Origin: Nocardia aobensis NBRC 100429
GTDB taxonomy: Bacteria > Actinomycetota > Actinomycetes > Mycobacteriales > Mycobacteriaceae
Reading direction: 5' to 3'
Length of the DNA: 37,896 nt
Assembly: GCF_000308375.1 (NCBI RefSeq)
Contig: NZ_BAFQ01000110.1
Location: 1 to 37,896 of the forward strand
Under the pieces are notes generated by a model. That model made no database searches, was not told the DNA's origin, and was given only the letters and a program-made list of their open reading frames with translations. The translations under genes and the position numbers were made by a program. This document shows positions 31,169 through 37,896 of this stretch, one piece after another. Position 1 is the stretch's first letter; each line of letters begins with the position of its first letter.

Positions 31169-32325
31169 CCGCCGCTACCGGCAGCCGGTCCCAGGTACGT
31201 CCCGCCGATGCGGCGCAGCTGCGCGCCGAGGTGCGCGCGTTCCTGCGCGAACAACTCGGCAGCGGCGTGTTCACCCCGGCGCCCGACAACTGGATGAGCG
31301 GATTCGATCCCGCGTTCAGTGCCGAACTCGGCCGCCGGGGCTGGCTCGGTATGACCATGCCCGAACGCTATGGGGGACACGGCCGTTCACTGCTCGAACG
31401 TTTCGTCGTCACCGAGGAACTGCTGGCCCACGGGGCACCCGTCGCCGCGCACTGGATCGCCGATCGGCAGATGGCGCCGGGCATCCTCGCCAACGGCACC
31501 GAGGAGCAGAAGCAGCGCTATCTGCCCGGAATCGCTGCCGGTGAGCTGTTCTTCGCGATCGGTATGAGCGAACCGGACGCCGGTTCGGATCTGGCCGCCG
31601 TGCGCACGAAGGCGGTGGAGCGTCCCGACGGCTCGTGGACGATTTCGGGCACGAAGGTATGGACCACCGGTGCACACGTCGCCCATGCCATGGTCCTGCT
31701 GGCCCGCACCGACGGTGGTCCGGGTGACCGCCACAGCGGACTGTCACAGTTCCTGGTGGAACTGTCCACGCCCGGCATCGAGGTGCGGCCACTACAGAGC
31801 ATCGACGGCGGCCGGCACTTCAACGAGGTGGTCTTTCACGACGTGCACGTCGGCGCGGACGCGTTGCTGGGGCAACGCGGCGCGGGATGGGCGCAGGTGA
31901 TGAGCGAGTTGGCCTACGAGCGCTCGGGGCCCGAGCGCTATCTGTCGACCATGCCGCTGCTGCGCGCATGGGCCGAGGAACTGCGCCGCTCGGGAGCCAC
32001 GCCGCGGCAACGGACCACCCTCGGCGCGCTTACCGCTCAGGCCTGGGCCCTGCGGCGGGTCTCGCTGGCTGTCACCACCGAACTCGCGGCCGGGCGCAAA
32101 CCCGATGTGCTCGCCGCGATCGTCAAGGATCTCGGCTCGAGCTTCGAAGGCGATGTGGTGGAGGCCATTCGCGCCTGCACGGATATCGAACCCCGCCGCA
32201 GCGGCGGCGACGGTTTCGCGCGGTTGCTCGCGACCGGTGTGCTGCATACCCCGGCATTCACGCTGCGCGGCGGCACGAACGAGATCTTGCGCGGAATCGT
32301 CGCGCGCGGAATGGGATTGCGATGA
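31165..32325 (+). CDS. Acyl-CoA dehydrogenase, subunit 1 of a probable heteromeric pair
   Basis: This 386-residue protein contains the three acyl-CoA dehydrogenase domains: FAIGMSEPDAGSD near 133, a beta-domain ending in NEVVFHDVHVGADALLGQ, and the C-terminal FTLRGGTNEILRG with the probable catalytic glutamate. ATG overlaps the hydratase stop (ATGA). It is followed at once by a second, divergent acyl-CoA dehydrogenase. In actinobacterial steroid and cholate degradation such adjacent pairs form alpha2beta2 enzymes acting on bulky steroid acyl-CoAs. This member seems to carry the catalytic base. Confidence 0.88.
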   Translation: MTAATGSRSQVRPADAAQLRAEVRAFLREQLGSGVFTPAPDNWMSGFDPAFSAELGRRGWLGMTMPERYGGHGRSLLERFVVTEELLAHGAPVAAHWIADRQMAPGILANGTEEQKQRYLPGIAAGELFFAIGMSEPDAGSDLAAVRTKAVERPDGSWTISGTKVWTTGAHVAHAMVLLARTDGGPGDRHSGLSQFLVELSTPGIEVRPLQSIDGGRHFNEVVFHDVHVGADALLGQRGAGWAQVMSELAYERSGPERYLSTMPLLRAWAEELRRSGATPRQRTTLGALTAQAWALRRVSLAVTTELAAGRKPDVLAAIVKDLGSSFEGDVVEAIRACTDIEPRRSGGDGFARLLATGVLHTPAFTLRGGTNEILRGIVARGMGLR

Positions 32326-33422
32326 CCTATCCGAATACCGAACTGATCGCGGCGGTCGCGGACATGATCGACCGCATCGGCATCGATACGACCACACCCG
32401 CTGCCGCACCCGACCGTGCTGTCTGGGACGCACTGGCCGACGCGGGCTTCACCGAGATCGGCATCCCCGAGACCCAGGGCGGAAGCGGCGGCACATCCGC
32501 CGATGCCTTGTCGGTGGCGCACGCCGCAGCCGAGCGCGGCGCGATCACCCTCCTGATCGAGCACACCCTGCTGGCAAGCCCGCTGCTCGCGCACTGCACC
32601 GGCACCGCGGCAGCCGAGCTCAGCACCGTGGTGATCGCCGACGATCGTTGCAGCGCACGCGAAGTGGACGGCACCACCGTCCTCGACGGCGTCGTCACCG
32701 ATGTCGTGCACTGTCGTGACGCAGCCCGTTTGGTCGTCCTGCTCGAGCCGCCGACCCCGGCCGCGCTCCCGTCGATCGCGATCGTCGCCACCGATGCCCC
32801 GGGCGTGCAGGTGCGGCCCGGCACCGATCTGCTCGGCGCCGCACTCGACGACTACCACTTCGACGCGACACCCGTCGATCTCATTGCCGAATCCCCCATC
32901 GGTGCAAACGAACTCGAGCAGCGCGGCGCCCTGTCCTATACGGTCGCCCTGTCCGCAACAGCCGGCTCGGTGCGCGAGGCAACCCTGCGCTACGCCGGAG
33001 AACGCACCCAGTTCGGGCGTCCACTCGCGAAATTCCAAGCCATTCAGCAACGCCTCGCCGGGCTCGCCGCCCGCGCCACGCTGATGCAGACGGCAGCCAC
33101 CGCCGCGACCGAGGCCTGCGAGGCCGGCCCGCACCTGCGCCGCGCGGCGATCGCCGCGGCGAAGGCGGTGGCCTCGGCGTCGGCTCGCGAAGTCGCGGCC
33201 GCCGGGCACCAGATCCACGGCGCGATCGGATTCACCAGCGAACACAGCCTGGGACGGTTCACCACGGCGCTGTGGGCCTGGCGGGACCGTTACGGGTCCG
33301 AAGAGTACTGGTCCGACGTCCTCGCCGGGCAGATTCTCGACGAGGGCACGGACCTGTGGGACGTCGTCGTCGGCGCCGAGCCGACCGGCGAACCCCCTGT
33401 CGCAGAAGGGAATTCCCGATGA
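32322..33422 (+). CDS. Acyl-CoA dehydrogenase, subunit 2 of a probable heteromeric pair
   Basis: This 366-residue acyl-CoA dehydrogenase-like protein has a weakly conserved N-terminal domain (the MTEPxxGSD segment is not recognisable) and a well-conserved C-terminal FAD-binding domain: YAGERTQFGRPLAKFQAIQQRLAG and QIHGAIGFTSEHSLGRF. There is no GGTNE-type glutamate at the C-terminus. This is the pattern of the non-catalytic or FAD-contributing partner in alpha2beta2 acyl-CoA dehydrogenases. ATG overlaps the stop of subunit 1, so coupled translation in a 1:1 ratio is likely. Confidence 0.85.
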   Translation: MTYPNTELIAAVADMIDRIGIDTTTPAAAPDRAVWDALADAGFTEIGIPETQGGSGGTSADALSVAHAAAERGAITLLIEHTLLASPLLAHCTGTAAAELSTVVIADDRCSAREVDGTTVLDGVVTDVVHCRDAARLVVLLEPPTPAALPSIAIVATDAPGVQVRPGTDLLGAALDDYHFDATPVDLIAESPIGANELEQRGALSYTVALSATAGSVREATLRYAGERTQFGRPLAKFQAIQQRLAGLAARATLMQTAATAATEACEAGPHLRRAAIAAAKAVASASAREVAAAGHQIHGAIGFTSEHSLGRFTTALWAWRDRYGSEEYWSDVLAGQILDEGTDLWDVVVGAEPTGEPPVAEGNSR

Positions 33423-34693
33423 GCATCACCCCACCCGCACCGGCCGAGGCCGACGACGAGTTGCGCATCGACGGCCGGGCGGCATGGCGTGCCGCCGACA
33501 CCGCTACCGGCAACGGAGTGCTGACCGGACTGCGCGTACTGGACCTGAGCCGCGTCCTGGCCGGACCGTATACGGCGCAGATGCTGGCCGACCAGGGCGC
33601 CGAGGTGATCAAGGTGGAGGCGCCGGCCGGTGACGAAACCCGAGGCTGGGGGCCACCATTCGTGGATTCCGGGACGAGTGCCTACTACGGCAGCCTCAAC
33701 CACAGCAAGGACAACATCTGCCTGGATCTGCGCACCCCCGAAGGACGCGAGATCCTCGGTCACCTCATCGACGGCGCCGACGTGGTGATCGAGAACTTCA
33801 AGGCCGGCACGATGGCACGCTGGGGATTCGATTTCGACACCGTGCTCAGCCGGCGGTATCCGCGGCTGATCTACTGCCGGATCACCGGATTCGGTGTCGA
33901 CGGCCCGATGGGCGGACTTCCCGGCTACGACGCAGTGCTGCAATCCTTCGGCGGGCTGATGAGTATCAACGGCTATCCCGACGGCAACCCGCTGCGTGTC
34001 GGCGTGCCGATCGTCGATATCGTCACCGCCAACCTGGCCGTCAACGGCATCCTGCTGGCGCTACTCGAGCGCGACCGCAGCGGGCACGGGCAACTGGTCG
34101 ATATGGCGTTGCTGGACGCGGTCATCTCCGTCCTGCATCCGCACGCGGCCAACTGGATCGCCAGCGGATCCGTCCCCCAGCGGACCGGTGATTTCCATCC
34201 GACCGTAGTCCCCTATCAGGTATTTCGGGCCGCCGACGGCGACTTCTTCGTCAGCGCGGCCAACGACCGCCAATTCCGTTCGCTGACACAGACTCTCGGT
34301 GTACCGGAGCTCGCCGACGAACCACGCTTCGCATCCAACGCGCAACGGTACGCGCATCGGGAGGAGCTCGTCGCACTGCTCGGCGAACGGATCGCGGCGT
34401 GGCCCCGGGCCGAACTGGCCGCCCGGCTGGAGCAGGCCGGTGTCGCGGCAAGCTCCGTGAACACTGTCGACGAGGCTTTGCAGTCGGCGCAGGCCCGGCA
34501 CCGCGAGCTGTTCATCGAGGCGCCGGACTATCGCGGCGTGGGGGTACCGATCTCGCTCAGCCGGTCACCGCACCGCCGCCCCCGACCCGCGGTCGCCCGC
34601 GGCGCCGACACCATATCGGTGCTTACCGCGATGGGTTACCCCGCTGAGCGAATCGGTGCCTGGCGCTCGGCTGGTATCTTCGGGGACCCGTGA
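33419..34693 (+). CDS. Class III (CaiB/BaiF-family) CoA-transferase
   Basis: This 424-residue family III CoA-transferase has the N-terminal LRVLDLSRVLAGPYTAQMLADQGAEVIKVEAP, the ENFKAGTMARWG segment and GLPGYDAVLQSFGG with the catalytic aspartate at D171, which forms the acyl-aspartyl anhydride with the substrate. It would activate a carboxylic acid by moving CoA from a donor thioester. No acyl-CoA ligase is present in this operon, so this enzyme likely starts the route that the dehydrogenase pair and hydratase continue. It overlaps the start of the GntR gene (GTGA). Confidence 0.9.
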   Translation: MSITPPAPAEADDELRIDGRAAWRAADTATGNGVLTGLRVLDLSRVLAGPYTAQMLADQGAEVIKVEAPAGDETRGWGPPFVDSGTSAYYGSLNHSKDNICLDLRTPEGREILGHLIDGADVVIENFKAGTMARWGFDFDTVLSRRYPRLIYCRITGFGVDGPMGGLPGYDAVLQSFGGLMSINGYPDGNPLRVGVPIVDIVTANLAVNGILLALLERDRSGHGQLVDMALLDAVISVLHPHAANWIASGSVPQRTGDFHPTVVPYQVFRAADGDFFVSAANDRQFRSLTQTLGVPELADEPRFASNAQRYAHREELVALLGERIAAWPRAELAARLEQAGVAASSVNTVDEALQSAQARHRELFIEAPDYRGVGVPISLSRSPHRRPRPAVARGADTISVLTAMGYPAERIGAWRSAGIFGDP

Positions 34694-35400
34694 GCAAACC
34701 GACTGAAAGCCCCGCCCCGACGAGCCGCGAAGTCGGCCGAGCCGCCGGGCGGGTGGTCGCGGAACTGGAGCGGCTGATCGTGACCGGGGAGTTACTGCCC
34801 GGCCAGCCGATCCGCCAAGTACTCATGGCCGAACGCCTCGGAGTCAGCCGGTTGCCCATCCGCGAAGCCCTGCGCCATCTGACCGCCGAAGGCCTGGTGG
34901 CGCACGAACCCAATGTCGGCTACACGGTCGCGCGGCTGCAGCAGTCGGACTTCGACCAGATCTACCTGATGCGCGCCGCCCTGGAACGCGAGGTGCTGCT
35001 CTCGCTGCCCGCGTTTTCCGCCGACGCTCTCGCAGAAGCCACCCGCGCCGCACACCAGGTAGTCGAAGCAGCCGAACAGGGTGACGTGCTCGCGATGCGG
35101 ATGCACAATCACGCCTTCCACTTCGTGATCTTCGAACGATCCCCACTGAATCTCATCGTCGCCGAGATCCGCCGGCTGTGGACTCTCGCGATGCCCTACC
35201 ACGCCGCCTACCTGTACGACCCGGCCGCGCGCGCCCGCGTCGTGGCCGAACACGACCAGATGATCGAAGCGTTGACCCGCCACGACAACGAACGGCTCGT
35301 CGAGCTGATGAACGAGCACCGCCGCGGCGGGGAGACCAGCACCGGGATGATGTTGCGCGCCACTCGAACCGGCGCGCCTCCCCTACCTCCCGAGGAGTGA
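34690..35400 (+). CDS. GntR-family regulator, FCD (FadR/VanR) subfamily
   Basis: This 236-residue protein has a winged helix-turn-helix (LVAELERLIVTGELLPGQPIRQ, MAERLGVSRLPIREALRHLTAEGLV, 22-70) and an FCD ligand-binding domain with metal-binding-type histidines (HNHAFHFVIFERS and an EHDQMIEALTRHD segment). FCD regulators usually repress, and are released by small carboxylates or their CoA esters. It is encoded inside the operon whose promoter has the TTGGATCCAA palindrome, the operator type of the FCD member VanR, so it most likely controls this operon and itself. The GTG start overlaps the CoA-transferase stop; a TATCTT hexamer at 34675-34680 could add an internal promoter. Confidence 0.9.
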   Translation: MSKPTESPAPTSREVGRAAGRVVAELERLIVTGELLPGQPIRQVLMAERLGVSRLPIREALRHLTAEGLVAHEPNVGYTVARLQQSDFDQIYLMRAALEREVLLSLPAFSADALAEATRAAHQVVEAAEQGDVLAMRMHNHAFHFVIFERSPLNLIVAEIRRLWTLAMPYHAAYLYDPAARARVVAEHDQMIEALTRHDNERLVELMNEHRRGGETSTGMMLRATRTGAPPLPPEE

Positions 35401-35403
35401 ACC

Positions 35404-36375
35404 GTGACCGCACCAAGCGGGTACAAGCCCTACCAGTTCGCCTGGGATCCCGATGTCGAAGTGATTCTCGAGCGAGTCCGCGCGAACAAGTCCGGCCCCA
35501 TGCACGCCGCCGGAGTCGACGCCGCACGCCGGTCCCTCGAATCCATCGTGCGTCCGCCCGGCCCCGACATGCGCACCGTGCGCGACGCTACCTTCGACGG
35601 CCCGCACGGTGCGGTCCCGGTGCGGGTCTACCATCCGCTGACCGCACCGGAATCCGATGCGCCCGCCCTGGTGTGGTTCCACGGCGGCGGCATGATCATG
35701 GGCACATTGCAGTCCTTCGATCGCCTCGCCCGCGATATCGCCGACGCGACCGGAGCGGTGCTGTTCAACGTCGACTACCGCCTCGCCCCGGAGTATCGCT
35801 ATCCCGTCGCCAACGACGAGGCGTACGCGGCGCTGTGCTGGGCCGTCGACACGGCATCGAACTGGGGCGTCGACGCGACGCGGATCGGAGTCGGCGGAGA
35901 CAGCGCCGGCGGCGGACTCGCCGCCGCCACGACATTGCGCAGCCGCGACGACAACGGCCCGGCGATCGCGCAGCAGGTGCTGTTCTACCCCGGCGTCGAG
36001 CGCCGCACCGACCGCCCTTCGATGCGCGAGTTCGGCAGCTCCCCCTTCCTCACCGCCGAGGACATCGACTGGATGAAAAGTCTCTACCTCGGCCCCGATC
36101 CCTCGACCGACGACGCCTATGGCGTTCCGGCACTGGCGAATTCGCTCGCCGACCTGCCACCCGCGATCATCGCTGTAGGCTACGCGGACCCGATCCGCGA
36201 CGGCGTCGAAGCCTACGGCGACCGGCTCCGGGAGGCAGGCGTGCCGACTGTGCAACTGCGCTATCCGGGTGTGGGTCACGGATTCGCGATGCAGGCACCG
36301 TCGGTGGCACGGGGCCGGGCGGCGATCACGGAAGTGGGCGCATTGGTCGCCGCACGATTTCGGGGCATGCACTGA
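35404..36375 (+). CDS. HSL-type alpha/beta-hydrolase (esterase)
   Basis: This 323-residue cytoplasmic esterase has HGGG (93-96), VDYRLAPE, the GDSAGGG elbow with Ser167, an aspartate in VGYADPIRDG and the catalytic His in GVGHGF. Its GTG start has GAGGAG six bases upstream, located within the last codons of the GntR gene, so it is the last gene of the 30368 operon. It might release a carboxylic acid from an ester or lactone, which the CoA-transferase then activates. It is closer in sequence to the esterase pseudogene at 27000 than to the esterase at 18486. Confidence 0.9.
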   Translation: MTAPSGYKPYQFAWDPDVEVILERVRANKSGPMHAAGVDAARRSLESIVRPPGPDMRTVRDATFDGPHGAVPVRVYHPLTAPESDAPALVWFHGGGMIMGTLQSFDRLARDIADATGAVLFNVDYRLAPEYRYPVANDEAYAALCWAVDTASNWGVDATRIGVGGDSAGGGLAAATTLRSRDDNGPAIAQQVLFYPGVERRTDRPSMREFGSSPFLTAEDIDWMKSLYLGPDPSTDDAYGVPALANSLADLPPAIIAVGYADPIRDGVEAYGDRLREAGVPTVQLRYPGVGHGFAMQAPSVARGRAAITEVGALVAARFRGMH

Positions 36376-36447
36376 TACGGAGCGAACTCCACCCGGAAGA
36401 CCGCTCGCATCGCGGGTAGCCGTCAAAGCACACGGACCTGGCTTGCG

Positions 36448-36615
36448 TCAAGATCTTGGCAGGATCTCTCTGGTCACATGGTTGATGCCACCGTCGGCGA
36501 GATCGACTGCGACTGCGCGGTAATACCGATGTGCGGTCACTCCGGGCGCACTCACCGCCGTGCCCGACCTGGCTCGAACATCCAGCACATCGGCGTCGAC
36601 CAGGTCGGCGCTCAT
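36448..36615 (-). CDS. Small unrecognised ORF (55 residues)
   Basis: An ATG at 36615 with GGAGAGAGG upstream opens 55 codons ending at TGA 36448. Third positions are mostly G/C, as in real genes here. The protein starts MSADLVDADVLDVRARSG and contains AVDLADGGINHVTRE. I do not recognise a family. It is convergent with the esterase and divergent from the P450. Its stop overlaps the palindrome CAAGATCTTG. The remaining bases of 36376-36716 hold only the P450 promoter, and no terminator is evident. Confidence 0.4.
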   Translation of the reverse strand: MSADLVDADVLDVRARSGTAVSAPGVTAHRYYRAVAVDLADGGINHVTREILPRS

Positions 36616-36681
36616 CGACCTCTCTCCGGCTCGAGATTTCGGGTCGGCGGGAACCGTGGTCGGTGTCGTGAAGTGGCCGGA

Positions 36682-36687
36682 TAGTAT
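36682..36687 (+). promoter_or_regulatory. Putative -10 element (TAGTAT) for the P450
   Basis: TAGTAT fits TANNNT and lies 35 bp before the GTG start, with a GAGGAG ribosome site at 36705-36710. No cluster palindrome is found upstream at the usual distance. Confidence 0.45.
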
Positions 36688-36716
36688 CGGTCGTCTCAGG
36701 TGGTGAGGAGATCAGT

Positions 36717-37896
36717 GTGGCTGAGTTTCCCTTTGCGGAATTGACCGCCAACCAGTTGCCGTTCGGCAAACGGGACGAGATGTATGCTGCGCTACACCAG
36801 TGGCCGGAGCCGACTTTTCGGCACTCGAGCGGGTTACGACTGGTATGGAAGTATTCAGACGCGAGGGAGCTGCTGGAAGCGAACGCCTCCGCAATCAGCA
36901 ATAGCAACTCGCTCGATCCGCTTGTAGGATACCCGCGCATTGTGGCCAATCCCGGTGCGGTGCAGGCGTTCCTGCGACATCTTATGCCTCCGCCCGCGAA
37001 AGCCACCGCCAATCTTGGCGATGACATTCGCCACAAGCTGGTCTGGGACACCTTGGCGGGTCCCACCGGTCACTTCACCGTGGCTACCACTGACCGCGAA
37101 GAACGTGCCGAATCGCTGGCCGCGCATTTCCACAACGCGCGTGCCGAGCTCAACGCGGGCGGCCGAACGACACTCGATGTCACCCGCTTATCGATTAGCT
37201 TCGCCACCAGAGTCACTGGCTCGGCGGTCGGGCTACCGCCGGATCAATGGCCGCAAGTGGCGATCTGGAGCGGCGCCCAATCGGGTCTGCTGGGCCAAAA
37301 TATGCGTGGTAGCGACCTCGCCAAGGCCGTCACAGCGCTCGGTCAGCTTTTCACTGTGAGCAACCGCGTTGTCCGATCCGCCGGTCACCCCAACGCAGAT
37401 GGGTTCGCCAGACGCCTGCACGACGCCGGCCTCCCGCGGCGAATAGCCGTATCGGCCATGGCGAATTCCCTCGCCGCAGGTGTGCATACCGTTGCCGGAA
37501 CCATCCAGCAAGGGGTCCAGCGGCTGCTCGGCGATCCTGACCGCGTCTGGTGGACGATGCTGGATGACGCCACCAGAGCGCGGCAGGTCGCGGCCAAAAT
37601 CCTCCAGCTCGACCCCGGACTGGTGGCCTGGAAACGCCGCACCACGACCGCAGTCACCTTGCGCAGCGGGACAACCCTGCCGAAAGGGCCCGTGCTCATC
37701 ATGTTCGCGGCAGCCAATCGCGACCCGGAGGTGTTCCGCAGCCCGCTGCAACTCGGCGACCACGGCAAAATACCGCTGACTTTCGGCTTCGGAAAACATG
37801 TCTGTCCAGGGAAAAGCCTGGCGACCTTGGCCGTCGAGATCTTTCTGCGCGAACTGCACGCCCTGGCACCGCACGCCGGACTCAGTACCCCTGCTG
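36717..37896 (+). CDS. Atypical cytochrome P450 (3' end beyond window)
   Basis: The open frame runs from GTG 36717 to the window edge (393 codons). The heme-binding loop FGFGKHVCPGKSLA, with the cysteine ligand at residue 363, and the preceding AAANRDPEVF clearly mark a P450. Two hallmark motifs are altered: the I-helix acid-alcohol pair is AGVHT (H257 where Asp/Glu is usual), and the K-helix ExxR is replaced by KILQ (294-297). The N-terminal half is weakly conserved; the substrate-binding region matches nothing I know. It may have unusual oxygen activation, use peroxide, catalyse a non-oxygenase reaction or have lost activity. It uses more A/T-ending codons than the steroid genes, and its promoter does not carry the cluster palindrome. 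Confidence 0.82.
   Translation, partial: MAEFPFAELTANQLPFGKRDEMYAALHQWPEPTFRHSSGLRLVWKYSDARELLEANASAISNSNSLDPLVGYPRIVANPGAVQAFLRHLMPPPAKATANLGDDIRHKLVWDTLAGPTGHFTVATTDREERAESLAAHFHNARAELNAGGRTTLDVTRLSISFATRVTGSAVGLPPDQWPQVAIWSGAQSGLLGQNMRGSDLAKAVTALGQLFTVSNRVVRSAGHPNADGFARRLHDAGLPRRIAVSAMANSLAAGVHTVAGTIQQGVQRLLGDPDRVWWTMLDDATRARQVAAKILQLDPGLVAWKRRTTTAVTLRSGTTLPKGPVLIMFAAANRDPEVFRSPLQLGDHGKIPLTFGFGKHVCPGKSLATLAVEIFLRELHALAPHAGLSTPA

Noticed and set aside
34639..34654. CCCCGCTGAGCGAA, a copy of the cluster palindrome upstream of the GntR gene
   Set aside because: It lies inside the conserved C-terminal coding part of the CoA-transferase, and the nearest -10-like hexamer is 29 bp from its centre, not 37-39.
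36449..36458. CAAGATCTTG as a KstR2 operator
   Set aside because: Only the ten-base core fits; the flanking A and T positions do not, and it lies at the end of an ORF and not near a promoter of a known KstR2 gene type.
1..37896. Mobile elements, CRISPR arrays, tRNA or rRNA genes, classical KstR operators
   Set aside because: Read by eye on both strands, I found no transposase, integrase, repeat array, cloverleaf or clear AAC/GTT KstR palindrome; a tool search could still reveal weak ones.

Overview
The window is high-GC actinobacterial DNA with dense operons, many ATGA/GTGA stop-start overlaps and GTG starts. Gene content and protein style suggest a Nocardia/Rhodococcus-type mycolic-acid actinomycete. 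The genus is an inference. No rRNA, tRNA, CRISPR array, IS element or phage gene was found.

Most of it is an accessory steroid-catabolism cluster. Signature enzymes are 3-ketosteroid 9alpha-hydroxylase oxygenase (KshA, two copies, one frameshifted) and its reductase KshB; three KstD-type flavoprotein dehydrogenases, of which the one at 1614-3086 carries the catalytic residues of a Delta4-(5alpha)-dehydrogenase; and HsaA-like and HsaC-like enzymes for the aromatised A ring. Around them lie two Baeyer-Villiger monooxygenases (BVMOs), two HSL-type esterases, five short-chain dehydrogenases (SDRs), an Old-Yellow-Enzyme-like reductase with a coupled small Cys-rich protein, two SnoaL/NTF2-like proteins, two small VOC proteins and a possible 2OG/Fe(II) oxygenase. 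The inferred chemistry is adjustment of hydroxyl, keto and double-bond state, Baeyer-Villiger insertion plus ester hydrolysis, 1,2-dehydrogenation plus 9alpha-hydroxylation to open ring B, then A-ring hydroxylation and meta-cleavage. HsaD and the downstream HsaEFG steps are absent here.

Layout: 1-174, end of an AraC-type regulator; 275-1420, an acyl-CoA dehydrogenase; 1614-7130, a leftward block (dehydrogenase, MaoC pseudogene, oxygenase-like, VOC, SnoaL-like, SDR); 7669-13138, a mixed block (SDR, HsaB-like remnant, frameshifted kshA, kstD, SnoaL-like); 13192-25944, long leftward transcription units (OYE set, BVMO, SDRs, esterase, second BVMO, hsaC, hsaA, kshA, kshB); 26183-26983, a divergent IclR regulator; 27000-30233, a leftward unit (esterase pseudogene, KstD-like, VOC, SDR); 30368-36375, a rightward operon for a CoA-dependent route (enoyl-CoA hydratase, two acyl-CoA dehydrogenases, class III CoA-transferase, GntR/FCD regulator, esterase); 36717-end, an atypical cytochrome P450 cut by the window edge.

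The most striking feature is regulatory. Thirteen promoters spread over about 26 kb carry the same 15-bp palindrome (TYCCRYTSARYGGRA), centred 37-39 bp upstream of the first base of a -10-like hexamer. This fits one activator-controlled regulon. The IclR protein next to the kshB promoter is the best local candidate. The 30368 operon lacks this arrangement and instead has a TTGGATCCAA palindrome just before its -10, matching as far as I recall the VanR-type GntR/FCD operator; the operon encodes its own GntR/FCD protein. Several genes are decaying (MaoC, HsaB-like, kshA copy, esterase), so the cluster looks recently remodelled.
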